From Paludibacteraceae bacterium (GTDB lineage Bacteria > Bacteroidota > Bacteroidia > Bacteroidales > Paludibacteraceae): a DNA stretch of 64,000 nt. The stretch spans positions 1 to 64,000 of the forward strand of contig JAKSKR010000006.1 in assembly GCA_024401645.1 (NCBI GenBank). Direction: 5' to 3'. The translations under genes and the position numbers were made by a program. The stretch's first letter is position 1, and each line of letters starts with the position of its first letter. Below the pieces are notes generated by a model. The model saw nothing but the letters and a program-made list of their open reading frames with translations, did no database searches and was not told where the DNA came from. Below are positions 42,449-50,563 of the stretch, piece after piece.

Positions 42449-44845
42449 ATGCAGTACGGTTATTTCGATGATGAACGTAAAGAATACGTTATCACCAACC
42501 CCGCTACTCCAAAATCTTGGAGTAATTATCTAGGCGACACCCGTTACGGAGCAATCATCACCAACAATGCTGGTGGTTACAGCTTCTTCCGTTCTTCGGT
42601 TCAGGGTTGTTTCCTTCGTTTGAAGTTCAACACTGTGCCTAACGACCAGCCAGGTCGCTACATCTACCTTCACGATGTAGACACCAAGGATTTCTGGAGT
42701 GGTAGCTGGCAACCAGTAGGCAAGCCGCTTGACCAGTACAAGAGCGAATGCCGTCACGGCTCAGCTTATTCAATCATTTCATCGGAATACTCTGGTATCA
42801 AGACCGAGACTTTGTATTTCGTACCACTTGGTGCAGAATTCGAAGTATGGCGTGTAAAGGTTACCAACAACTCTGGCAAGAAGAGAAGCCTTCGTGCTTT
42901 CACTTATGCAGAGTTCGCATCTAACTGGAACATGCACGACGATAGCAACAACTTGCAGTACACCCAGTATATTGTAAAGACTTCTTATGCCGATGGTTTC
43001 ATTGACCATGGTAACAACCTTTACATGCCTGAAGAACCAGAAAACTTCCAGAACAAGGACCAGGCTCGCCACTCATTTATTGGTGTAGTTGGTGCAGAAG
43101 TTACCGGTTACGACAGCGACCGCGATAAGTTTATTGGTCTTTACCACACTTACGCAAACCCAGAAATGGTTATGCGTGGTCAGTGTGGCAACACTGTTAC
43201 CGAAGGTGACAACGGTTGCGGTACCCTTCAGGTAGACCTTTCACTCGAAGCTGGCGAAACCAAGGAATTCACAGTAGTACTTGGTATTGGTAAGGCATGG
43301 GTTGAAGGTAAGAGCGCTGCAGAACGCGTTGCAACCCCTGCAAAGGTTGAAGCAGAATACAAGAAGGTTGTTGATTACTGGCACGGCCGTATTGAAGGTC
43401 TTAGCGCTAAGACTCCAGATGCTGCATTCAACAGCATGATTAACATGTGGAACCCATTCAACAACCTCATCACTTACGCTTGGAGCCGTGCGGCTTCTCT
43501 TATCTATCGTGGTGAACGTGACGGTATGGGTTATCGCGATACCATTCAGGACATGCTTGGTGTTGTTCACAACATTCCTAACGAAGTTGTTGACCGTCTT
43601 GAGCTTATGCTTACCGGCCAGAACTCAAACGGTGGTGCAATGCCTGTTGTTAAGCCATTTGCTCACAACCCAGGTCACGAAGCTCCAACTCCAGAAAACG
43701 AGTTCCGTTCTGACGACTGTATGTGGTTGTTCAACACCGTTCCTACTTATGTTAAGGAAATTGGTAATCTCGATTATTATAACAAGGTTCTTCCTTATAG
43801 CGACAAGGGTGAAGGCACAGTTCTCGATCACCTCCGTCGTGCCATCCAGTTTAACCTCGACCGCCTTGGTAAGAATGGTCTTCCTTGCGGCTTGAAGGCA
43901 GACTGGAACGACTGCTTGGTACTTGGTGCTAAAGGCGAAACAGTATTCGTAGCAATGCAGTTGCGTTACGCTCTCACTGTTTTCATCGACATCTGCACTC
44001 GCTTGAACAAGCCTGAAGAAGTTAAGTGGGCAGAAGGACACCTTGCAACCCTTACAGCTAACATCGACAAGGCTGCATGGGACGGCGAATGGTATGTTCG
44101 TGCAATCAAGGAAGATGGTTACGTATTTGGTACCAGCAAGAACCCAATCAAGGAAGGTAACATCTGGTTGAATCCACAGAGCTGGGCTATCATTTCAGGT
44201 CAGGCTACAGGCGAACGTGCCGAAGTAGTTATGAACAGCGTAGAAAAGCACCTTGCTATTGAATATGGTTTGGTACTTTGCGACCCTCCTTTCGAAAAGA
44301 CAGAAGCAAGCGTAATCAAGGCTCCTTTGTTCATCAAGGGTATGAAGGAAAACGCTGCTGTATTCCAGCACACTCAAGGTTGGGGTATCATGGCAGACTG
44401 TATTCTTGGTCACGGTAAGCGTGCATTCAAGAACTACACCAACTACCTTCCTGCTCACTACAACGAACGTGCTGAAGTTCGTCAGATTGAGCCTTACGTA
44501 TATGCTCAGACTACTTGCTCAACTTACAACATGCGTGCCGGCCAGAGCCGTTGCCCATGGTTGAGTGGTACTGCTTCTTGGGCATACTTCACAGCTGCTC
44601 AATACATCTTGGGTATCCGTCCTGATTACGATGGTTTGATGGTTGATCCATGTATCCCAGGTTGGGAAGGTTTCACTGCAACTCGTCGCTTCCGCGGCAA
44701 GACAGTGAACATCACAGTTAAGAATCCTAACAAGGTTGAAAAAGGTGTTAAGAGCATCTCAATCAACGGCGAACAGGTTAGTGGCTTGGTTGTTCCATTC
44801 AGCAAGATGAAGGATGTTAACGAGGTAGAAGTCATCATGGGCTAA
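42449..44845 (+). CDS. GH94 disaccharide phosphorylase (cellobiose phosphorylase-like)
   Basis: Cytoplasmic enzyme that splits a beta-linked disaccharide with phosphate to give a sugar 1-phosphate and a free sugar. 798 residues without signal peptide. N-terminal beta-sandwich (YGYFDDERKEYVITNP..., YGAIITNNAGGYSFF), then the (alpha/alpha)6 barrel with the GH94 hallmark ADWNDC; the catalytic acid would be Asp485 in D485-W-N-D-C. FRGKTVNITVKNP-like jelly-roll end. ATG 42449 is chosen because the promoter at 42350-42381 starts transcription within the upstream extension. Cellobiose is the most likely substrate; laminaribiose or chitobiose cannot be excluded. Confidence 0.88.
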   Translation: MQYGYFDDERKEYVITNPATPKSWSNYLGDTRYGAIITNNAGGYSFFRSSVQGCFLRLKFNTVPNDQPGRYIYLHDVDTKDFWSGSWQPVGKPLDQYKSECRHGSAYSIISSEYSGIKTETLYFVPLGAEFEVWRVKVTNNSGKKRSLRAFTYAEFASNWNMHDDSNNLQYTQYIVKTSYADGFIDHGNNLYMPEEPENFQNKDQARHSFIGVVGAEVTGYDSDRDKFIGLYHTYANPEMVMRGQCGNTVTEGDNGCGTLQVDLSLEAGETKEFTVVLGIGKAWVEGKSAAERVATPAKVEAEYKKVVDYWHGRIEGLSAKTPDAAFNSMINMWNPFNNLITYAWSRAASLIYRGERDGMGYRDTIQDMLGVVHNIPNEVVDRLELMLTGQNSNGGAMPVVKPFAHNPGHEAPTPENEFRSDDCMWLFNTVPTYVKEIGNLDYYNKVLPYSDKGEGTVLDHLRRAIQFNLDRLGKNGLPCGLKADWNDCLVLGAKGETVFVAMQLRYALTVFIDICTRLNKPEEVKWAEGHLATLTANIDKAAWDGEWYVRAIKEDGYVFGTSKNPIKEGNIWLNPQSWAIISGQATGERAEVVMNSVEKHLAIEYGLVLCDPPFEKTEASVIKAPLFIKGMKENAAVFQHTQGWGIMADCILGHGKRAFKNYTNYLPAHYNERAEVRQIEPYVYAQTTCSTYNMRAGQSRCPWLSGTASWAYFTAAQYILGIRPDYDGLMVDPCIPGWEGFTATRRFRGKTVNITVKNPNKVEKGVKSISINGEQVSGLVVPFSKMKDVNEVEVIMG

Positions 44846-44867
44846 TACAGCGTTACTCGCAATAATT

Positions 44868-44906
44868 AATTGCCCCGCGCCCAATTGGGTTGCGGGGTAA
44901 TTTTTT
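44868..44906 (+). terminator. Terminator of the GH94 gene
   Basis: AATTGCCCCGC pairs with GCGGGGTAATT around an inner CCAATTGG, followed by six T residues, 23 bases after the stop. Confidence 0.8.
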
Positions 44907-44942
44907 GTGGAAAATTGAATTTTTTCGAAAATATTTTATCTG

Positions 44943-45028
44943 TTGACATTATCTGTCAATTTTGCGGCATATCTTTGTATCAGAAATAAGGAAGTGGTTG
45001 TCCACTTCATAATTTCTAATTATATTTG
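44943..45028 (+). promoter_or_regulatory. recA promoter region with two dyads
   Basis: The better promoter is TTG (44998-45000), a 20-base spacer and TATATTTG (45021-45028). A second box TATCTTTG lies at 44970-44977. A 7-bp dyad GAAGTGG-TTGT-CCACTTC (44991-45008) covers the -33 element, and TTGACA-TTATC-TGTCAA (44943-44959) lies further upstream. Such placement suits a repressor, but no SOS regulator is encoded here. Confidence 0.6.
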
Positions 45029-45060
45029 AACATTAGTTGATAACAAAAAAACGACATACT

Positions 45061-46191
45061 ATGAGTGAAGAACTTGAAGAAGACGAATTGAAATTCGACG
45101 AACAGGAAATGATTGAAGAAGAAGTTGCGGCTGCTCCAAAGGTTAAGAAGGCAACTAAAGCTGCGGCTGAAGATAATAAGCGTCCACAACCATCGGCTGA
45201 CAAGTTGAAGGCTTTGCAGTTGGCTATGCAGAAGATTGAAAAGGACCTTGGTAAGGGTACAATTATGCGCATGGGCGACGAAAAGATTGAGGACGTGCCT
45301 GTCATTTCTACCGGATCTATCGGTTTAGATAACGCCCTTGGCGTAGGCGGTTTCCCTAAAGGCCGTATCATAGAAATCTATGGTCCGGAATCGTCTGGTA
45401 AGACAACATTGGCAATTCACGCTATTGCCGAGGCGCAGAAACAGGGTGGTATTGCAGCCATCATCGATGCTGAACATGCATTCGACCGTTTCTATGCAGA
45501 AAAGTTGGGTGTAGATGTTGAGAACTTGCTTATTTCACAGCCAGATAGCGGTGAACAGGCATTGGAAATTGCCGATCAGTTAATCCGTTCATCTGCGGTA
45601 GACATCATCGTTATCGACTCTGTAGCGGCTCTTACTCCAAAGGCTGAAATTGAAGGTGACATGGGCGACAACAAGGTAGGTTTGCAGGCTCGTTTGATGA
45701 GCCAGGCCCTCAGAAAGTTGACTGCTACCATCAATAAGACCAACACCACTTGTATCTTCATCAACCAGTTGCGTGAAAAGATTGGTGTTATGTTTGGTAA
45801 CCCAGAAACCACTACTGGTGGTAATGCATTGAAGTTCTATGCCTCTGTCCGCATCGATATTCGTCGTGTATCTCCTATTAAGGATGGCGACAACGTTATT
45901 GGTAACCAGACACGTGTTAAGGTGGTTAAGAACAAGGTGGCACCTCCTTTCCGCAAGGCAGAGTTCGACATCATGTTCGGTGAAGGTATCTCTCGCATCA
46001 GTGAAATTGTTGACTATGGTGCTGACTTCGGCATCTTGAAGAAGAGTGGCTCTTGGTACAGTTACGGAGAAAACAAGATTGCACAGGGTCGCGATGCTGC
46101 TAAACAGTACATGAAGGAGCACCCTGAAGTAGCTGAAGAGGTGGAAGCAAAGGTTCGCCAAGCTATGAAGGAAAATAAGGACGAAATGTAA
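45061..46191 (+). CDS. recA: Recombinase RecA
   Basis: Homologous-recombination and SOS coprotease filament protein. Walker [10 protein letters not shown] at 108-116, Walker [25 protein letters not shown] in outline, DNA-binding loops with [20 protein letters not shown], and C-terminal domain to 376. Compared with E. coli RecA it carries an N-terminal extension of about 45 residues, acidic first ([19 protein letters not shown]) and then Lys/Ala-rich. ATG 45061 is chosen over a TTG eight codons upstream, which would lie almost at the predicted transcription start. Confidence 0.97.
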   Translation: MSEELEEDELKFDEQEMIEEEVAAAPKVKKATKAAAEDNKRPQPSADKLKALQLAMQKIEKDLGKGTIMRMGDEKIEDVPVISTGSIGLDNALGVGGFPKGRIIEIYGPESSGKTTLAIHAIAEAQKQGGIAAIIDAEHAFDRFYAEKLGVDVENLLISQPDSGEQALEIADQLIRSSAVDIIVIDSVAALTPKAEIEGDMGDNKVGLQARLMSQALRKLTATINKTNTTCIFINQLREKIGVMFGNPETTTGGNALKFYASVRIDIRRVSPIKDGDNVIGNQTRVKVVKNKVAPPFRKAEFDIMFGEGISRISEIVDYGADFGILKKSGSWYSYGENKIAQGRDAAKQYMKEHPEVAEEVEAKVRQAMKENKDEM

Positions 46192-46205
46192 AAATGATAG
46201 TCCCA

Positions 46206-46250
46206 AAACAAAAGAAACGCGTCATTTGTTATGGCGCGTTTCTTTTGTTT
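46206..46250. terminator. Bidirectional terminator between recA and the Rpn-like gene
   Basis: AAACAAAAGAAACGCG pairs perfectly with CGCGTTTCTTTTGTTT (16-bp stem); A/T-rich arms supply T-runs on both strands. Confidence 0.85.
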
Positions 46251-46281
46251 ATGAGTGTTATGGTAAATATTAATTTTGTGT

Positions 46282-47340
46282 TTACTTCATGTATTCCTGT
46301 ACCTTTTCAATGCTTAAGCCAAGTGCACTTGCAATCTGGTTACTATCAAGTCCATTTTGAAGGAATAGTTTGACGGCAAGTTTTAAACTTTGCTCCTGTT
46401 CGCCGAGCTTTTGTTCCTGTTCGCCGAGCTTTTGTTCCTGCTCGCCAAGCTTTTGTTCCTGCTCGCCAAGCTTTTGTTCCTGTTCGCCGAGCTTTTGTTC
46501 CTGTTCGCCGAGCTTTTGTTCCTGTTCGCCGAGCTTTTGCTCCTGTTCGCCAAGTATCTGTTTTTGCTCGGCTATTATTTTCTTTTGAGTATAAATGTCG
46601 GTGTCCATTTTTTCTAGCTCTGACAGGATCTCGTCTTCAATGTTCATGTTGTGCGATACAACAGGGTCGGCAATGGCACGAACAAGTCTGTTAAGAATGC
46701 GTTCCATATCGTCACTATTGTTGGTGATGTTGTCCTCGATTTGCAGAACGTGTGGGTTGTCGGTTGCAGCACTTTGGTCGAAGAAACTTAAAAGTTTTTC
46801 AAGATGGTTTCTTGCTTTGCCTTTTAAGTATGGTATCTGAACGATGATGCTGTCGTGTGTGAGGCTTTCAATGAATTTGTCGGGTACCCCTTCGTGAATT
46901 TCATTAGAGTCGTAGTCTAGGTATCTCCTTTTTACATAGATGACGGGTTCTTTCAAGTCGCCAACTTTGTGTCCGAGCAAGTAGATTGAAACAATAGGCA
47001 AAGCAGTACCGCAGTCTTGCGAAGCTACGTTTTTCGGATTACCGTACTGAATTCCCAAATATTGTCTAAATCTAAGAGTCTCGGTAGGACGCCAGGTTTT
47101 CTGAAGCTCAACTAGCACCAAGTGTTCTTCTCCGTTCTCTTCCCTAATGGTAGCGGCAAAGTCGATTCTGAATATACGAATGCGACCTTCAACGGCATTG
47201 CTGTATTCGTGTGGACGCATTTCCAGCTTCACAATATCTTTCTGTAAGAGTGCTGAAATTAGAATCTTGGCAATTCTTTCGTCTTCCATCAGATATTTGA
47301 AAACGACATCGTATATGGGGTTTGCATAGTAAACGTTCAT
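46282..47340 (-). CDS. Rpn-like PD-(D/E)xK nuclease / transposase-family protein with coiled-coil repeat
   Basis: Resembles the Rpn / PD-(D/E)xK 'transposase' family. The N-terminal domain begins MNVYYANPIYDVVFKYLMEDE; the candidate active site is Asp in FRIDFAATI followed by VLVELQK (E-x-Q). The middle region is typical of the family (YIGIQYGNP-like, LLGHKVGD). Residues from about 263 contain eight perfect or near-perfect heptads LGEQEQK coded by a 21-bp tandem repeat (46387-46554), then a short C-terminal segment (AVKLFLQNGLDSNQIASALGLS), a helix-turn-helix-like end common in this family. 352 residues. ATG 47340 fits the promoter at 47358-47389. Family members promote DNA exchange in E. coli; this one is untested. 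Confidence 0.8.
   Translation of the reverse strand: MNVYYANPIYDVVFKYLMEDERIAKILISALLQKDIVKLEMRPHEYSNAVEGRIRIFRIDFAATIREENGEEHLVLVELQKTWRPTETLRFRQYLGIQYGNPKNVASQDCGTALPIVSIYLLGHKVGDLKEPVIYVKRRYLDYDSNEIHEGVPDKFIESLTHDSIIVQIPYLKGKARNHLEKLLSFFDQSAATDNPHVLQIEDNITNNSDDMERILNRLVRAIADPVVSHNMNIEDEILSELEKMDTDIYTQKKIIAEQKQILGEQEQKLGEQEQKLGEQEQKLGEQEQKLGEQEQKLGEQEQKLGEQEQKLGEQEQSLKLAVKLFLQNGLDSNQIASALGLSIEKVQEYMK
46387..46554 (-). repeat. Eight-copy 21-bp in-frame tandem repeat
   Basis: The unit encodes LGEQEQK (last copy LGEQEQS), 8 x 21 = 168 bases. Copies differ only at third positions (CTG CTC/TTC; GAG/AAG at one unit edge). A degenerate AEQKQI unit precedes the array. Such arrays change copy number by slippage without frameshift, each copy adding one coiled-coil heptad. 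Confidence 0.95.
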
Positions 47341-47357
47341 AGTACCAATATTTTTGG

Positions 47358-47389
47358 CAAAAATAAGCAATGGAATCGTGACAACAAAA
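47358..47389 (-). promoter_or_regulatory. Promoter of the Rpn-like gene
   Basis: On the minus strand TTTTG (47385-47389), a 19-base spacer and TATTTTTG (47358-47365); leader about 10 bases to ATG 47340. Confidence 0.65.
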
Positions 47390-47439
47390 TGTTGTTTATC
47401 ATCGCCACATAAAATATGGTAGATTATGCCTAAAAAGAT

Positions 47440-47447
47440 TAACTTTG
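47440..47447 (+). promoter_or_regulatory. -7 box of sufS
   Basis: TAACTTTG, about 24 bases before ATG 47471. It falls inside a longer alternative frame starting at 47426 and so supports the shorter start. Confidence 0.5.
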
Positions 47448-47470
47448 TAAGTGCAAATGGATTTACAGAG

Positions 47471-48691
47471 ATGGCAATAGATACAAATTTAATCAGACAG
47501 GATTTTCCCATACTGCAAACGCAGGTTTACGAGCGTCCATTAATCTACCTCGATAATGCCGCTACGACACAAAAACCGCGTTGTGTGGTTGAGAAGATAG
47601 CTGATAATTATTATAAGGAGAATGCTAACGTGCACCGTGGTGTTCACTTCTTAAGCCAGGTGGCAACCGAGGCACATGAAGCTGCGCGTGAAGAAGTGCG
47701 TAAGTTCATTAATGCTCGTCATTCACACGAAATTATTTTTACCCGTGGCACTACCGAGAGCATTAACTTGGTGGCTAGCAGTTTCGGCCGATTAAAGTTG
47801 CAGCCGGGCGATGAGGTGATTGTCAGCCAAATGGAACACCACAGTAACATTGTGCCTTGGCAGTTGCAGCCGGGTGTTGAAGTGCGTCCTATTCCGTTTG
47901 CAGAAGATGGCACATTGTTGGTTGACCAGTTGGAAAGCCTGATTACCCCAAAGACCAAGATTATCTCTGTAGCCCATGTATCGAACACATTGGGTACTGT
48001 GAATCCTATCAAGCAGATTATTGCCATTGCTCATGCCCATAAGTTGCCAGTCCTCATCGACGGTGCGCAGGGCGTGCCTCATGCAAAGGTCGACGTTCAA
48101 GATTTAGATTGTGATTTCTACGCTTTCTCTGGTCATAAGATTTATGGCCCTACCGGTATTGGTGTGCTTTATGGCAAGGAAGAATGGTTGAACGAATTGC
48201 CTCCTTACCAGGGTGGTGGTGACATGATTGACCAGGTTACTTTCGCAAAGACTACCTACGCTGCCCTACCTTTCAAGTTTGAGGCCGGTACGCCAGACTT
48301 TATTGGTTCAACAGCTTTAGCCGAGGCTTTGCGCTATGTACAGAAGGTGGGTATAGAGAATATTGCCGCTCATGAAAACGATTTGTTGCAGTATGCCACC
48401 GAACAGCTGAAAGCTGAAGTGCCAGGTATGCGCATCTATGGCGAAAGTGTCCATAAGAGCAGTGTTATCTCGTTCTTGGTTGAAGGCATTCACCCTTATG
48501 ATATGGGTACTATCCTCGATAAGTTGGGTATTGCCGTACGCACAGGCCACCATTGCGCTCAACCGGTTATGGATGCCTTTGGTGTGGAAGGTATGGTTAG
48601 GGCATCGTTTGCCATGTACAATACCCGCGAAGAGGTCGACCAGTTGGTTGCTGGCGTGAAACGCGTAACAAAGTTGTTCCGCAGAATGTAA
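47471..48691 (+). CDS. sufS: Cysteine desulfurase SufS
   Basis: PLP enzyme that takes sulfur from cysteine for iron-sulfur cluster assembly. PLP-binding Lys223 in SGHKIYGPTG and the persulfide Cys362 in GHHCAQPVM are both present; 406 residues, complete, group II type. It is followed after 21 bases by sufE, its usual activating partner. The scaffold genes sufBCD are not in the window. Confidence 0.95.
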   Translation: MAIDTNLIRQDFPILQTQVYERPLIYLDNAATTQKPRCVVEKIADNYYKENANVHRGVHFLSQVATEAHEAAREEVRKFINARHSHEIIFTRGTTESINLVASSFGRLKLQPGDEVIVSQMEHHSNIVPWQLQPGVEVRPIPFAEDGTLLVDQLESLITPKTKIISVAHVSNTLGTVNPIKQIIAIAHAHKLPVLIDGAQGVPHAKVDVQDLDCDFYAFSGHKIYGPTGIGVLYGKEEWLNELPPYQGGGDMIDQVTFAKTTYAALPFKFEAGTPDFIGSTALAEALRYVQKVGIENIAAHENDLLQYATEQLKAEVPGMRIYGESVHKSSVISFLVEGIHPYDMGTILDKLGIAVRTGHHCAQPVMDAFGVEGMVRASFAMYNTREEVDQLVAGVKRVTKLFRRM

Positions 48692-48712
48692 ACGAAACAA
48701 TTCAATAGAAAA

Positions 48713-49135
48713 ATGACTATACAAGAAAAGGAAGATGAGATAACCGCCGAGTTCGAGTTCCTAACCGACTGGCTCGACAAGTACGAACTCATCATAGACA
48801 AGGGCAATGCCAATAAGGGCATTGACGAAAAATACAAGACAGAACAGTACCTCATTGAAGGGTGCCAAAGTAAGGTGTGGGTTCATGCCGAATATCGCGA
48901 TGGCAAGGTCTACTACGAAGGTGAAAGCAATACCGAGATTGTTGGTGGCATCATTAGTATGTTGGTGGAGGTACTTTCTGGCGAAACACCTGATGCCATT
49001 CTCGATGCCAAGCTCGACTTTATTGAAAAGATTGGCTTGAAAGAACATTTGTCACCAACCCGTAGTAATGGTATGCTTGCTATGATTAAGCAAATGCGTA
49101 TGTACGCTTTGGTGTTTAAGGAGAAGAATGCCTAA
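48713..49135 (+). CDS. sufE: Sulfur acceptor protein SufE
   Basis: Accepts the persulfide sulfur from SufS and passes it on. The acceptor Cys51 lies in IEGCQSKVW, the family signature; the following GESNTEIVGGIISMLVEVLSG-like part is also typical. 140 residues, complete. It forms an operon with sufS and ends at a terminator at 49157-49189. Confidence 0.94.
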   Translation: MTIQEKEDEITAEFEFLTDWLDKYELIIDKGNANKGIDEKYKTEQYLIEGCQSKVWVHAEYRDGKVYYEGESNTEIVGGIISMLVEVLSGETPDAILDAKLDFIEKIGLKEHLSPTRSNGMLAMIKQMRMYALVFKEKNA

Positions 49136-49156
49136 ACAATAAAATCCTAATAAATG

Positions 49157-49189
49157 AAATACCCGTTAGATTCTTTCTAACGGGCATTT
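49157..49189 (+). terminator. Terminator of sufSE
   Basis: AAAT-A-CCCGTTAGA pairs with TCTAACGGG-C-ATTT around TTCTT; one mismatch; followed by a T-rich stretch. Converging folK ends 20 bases further. Confidence 0.8.
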
Positions 49190-49208
49190 CTGTTTTATAG
49201 ACCGCTTC

Positions 49209-49742
49209 TTAATTGTTAGAAGTTGAGTCTGTAGCGTCATTGCTGGCATCCATAGCCTTTTGCAAGGCTTCGTTTTGTGCCTTTAGGAAGTCGGCATAAA
49301 GGTCGCGGTAGCATTTGCCAACAACCGGGTGTGTCAGGTTGGGTGCCAATTCGGCGAGCGGACGTAGCACAAAGTCGCGCTGCAACATTAGTGGGTGTGG
49401 CACTTTCAGGTTAGGCGTGTCAATTATCTCGTCGCCATATTGTAGGATGTCGATGTCGATGATGCGGTCGTGGTAGCCAGGCTCGTCGGTACGCACACGT
49501 CCCATTTCGCGTTCAATGGCGTTTGCCATTTGTAGGCACAATTCGGCCGGATGTTCGGTGTCGAGAACGATGACGCAGTTCAAGAAACGGTTCTGGCTGG
49601 CAAATCCCCAAGGTGCCGTTTCGTAGAAGTTCGAGTTTGCGCGAAATACGCCAATAAGCTTGTGGCAAAGGTAGATGGCGTTCTCCAAATTCTTGCGTCG
49701 GTCGCCCAGGTTGGTGCCCAATCCTAAATATATTTCGGTCAT
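49209..49742 (-). CDS. folK: 2-amino-4-hydroxy-6-hydroxymethyldihydropteridine pyrophosphokinase
   Basis: Transfers pyrophosphate from ATP to the pterin in folate synthesis. LGLGTNLGDR at the start, ETAPWG and the signature RxDEPGYHDRIIDIDILQYGD with the metal-binding Asp pair, then HPLMLQRDFVLRPLAELAP. 177 residues with a Ser/Asn/Asp-rich tail of about 20. It starts 18 bases past the purE terminator and has no visible promoter, so it is probably expressed by read-through from purE. Confidence 0.94.
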   Translation of the reverse strand: MTEIYLGLGTNLGDRRKNLENAIYLCHKLIGVFRANSNFYETAPWGFASQNRFLNCVIVLDTEHPAELCLQMANAIEREMGRVRTDEPGYHDRIIDIDILQYGDEIIDTPNLKVPHPLMLQRDFVLRPLAELAPNLTHPVVGKCYRDLYADFLKAQNEALQKAMDASNDATDSTSNN

Positions 49743-49760
49743 AGGCCTTTTGTAATTTAT

Positions 49761-49799
49761 AAAAAAGAGACGCAGGAATGGTTGGTTCGGGCGTCTCTT
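49761..49799 (-). terminator. Terminator between purE and folK
   Basis: AAGAGACGC pairs with GCGTCTCTT across a 17-base loop; the minus strand ends in a T-run. The folK start is only 18 bases downstream. Confidence 0.7.
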
Positions 49800-49826
49800 C
49801 TTATGTCTGTTTGTTTAAGAGTCTTA

Positions 49827-50333
49827 TTAGTTGGTCTTGAACTTGAAAGAAACCTCCTTCAAATCGGCGTTAGCCTTAACAATCTTGTCTTTTAGGCTTG
49901 CCTTATATGCCGCATTGCGCTTTGCAATTTCAGAGTCACCAAGGGCAAGGATTTGTGTTGCCAAGATGGCTGCGTTCTGTGCACCGTTAACGCCAACGGT
50001 AGCAACCGGAATGCCGGGAGGCATCTGGATGATGCTGAGCATGGCATCGAGACCGTCGAGCATACCCTTGATAGGAATACCGATAACTGGGATGGTGGTG
50101 TTGGCTGCAATAACGCCAGGTAGTGCTGCTGCCATGCCGGCTGCTGCAAGAATAACCTTAATGCCACGGCCTTCGGCTTCGCGTGCAAACTGTTCAACTT
50201 CGCTAGGTGTGCGGTGAGCTGAAAGCGCATTCATTTCGAACGGAATTTCCATCTCATCGAAAAACTTGGCAGCTTTCTCCATTACAGGAAGGTCGCTTGT
50301 GCTGCCCATAATAATGCTGACGATTGGTTTCAT
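49827..50333 (-). CDS. purE: N5-carboxyaminoimidazole ribonucleotide mutase, class I PurE
   Basis: Converts N5-CAIR to CAIR in purine synthesis. GSTSDLPVMEKA at residues 9-20, NALSAHRTP (catalytic His near 41) and AAGMAAALPG are the class I signatures. 168 residues, complete. Divergent from purD across 230 bases; minus-strand box TACTTTTG at 50359-50366 is its likely promoter. Confidence 0.96.
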   Translation of the reverse strand: MKPIVSIIMGSTSDLPVMEKAAKFFDEMEIPFEMNALSAHRTPSEVEQFAREAEGRGIKVILAAAGMAAALPGVIAANTTIPVIGIPIKGMLDGLDAMLSIIQMPPGIPVATVGVNGAQNAAILATQILALGDSEIAKRNAAYKASLKDKIVKANADLKEVSFKFKTN

Positions 50334-50358
50334 ATCTCTTGTTTGTTTTTTCTTACTG

Positions 50359-50366
50359 CAAAAGTA
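50359..50366 (-). promoter_or_regulatory. -7 box of purE
   Basis: Minus-strand TACTTTTG, 26 bases before ATG 50333; -33 element not clear. Confidence 0.45.
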
Positions 50367-50495
50367 ATCAATTCATTGGTCTCTTTTTAGAAAAGTACCT
50401 ACACTTTATTTTATTTCTTTCAAAAATTGCAGAGAAAGATGTGTGTACTTCCCATTTTTTGCCCCAAAGAAAAGGTGTTTTGCCTACTCATTTTG

Positions 50496-50503
50496 TAAAT
50501 TTG
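50496..50503 (+). promoter_or_regulatory. -7 box of purD
   Basis: TAAATTTG, about 60 bases before ATG 50564. The nearest TTTG upstream is too close (13 bases). Confidence 0.45.
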
Positions 50504-50563
50504 CATTTTATTGAGCAAAATGGGCTCTTTTATTAGGAATAACATTAAAAACAAGATAACACA

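Noticed and set aside
46387..46554. CRISPR-like array
   Set aside because: The 21-bp units are directly abutting with no spacers, are in frame and code for a heptad repeat.
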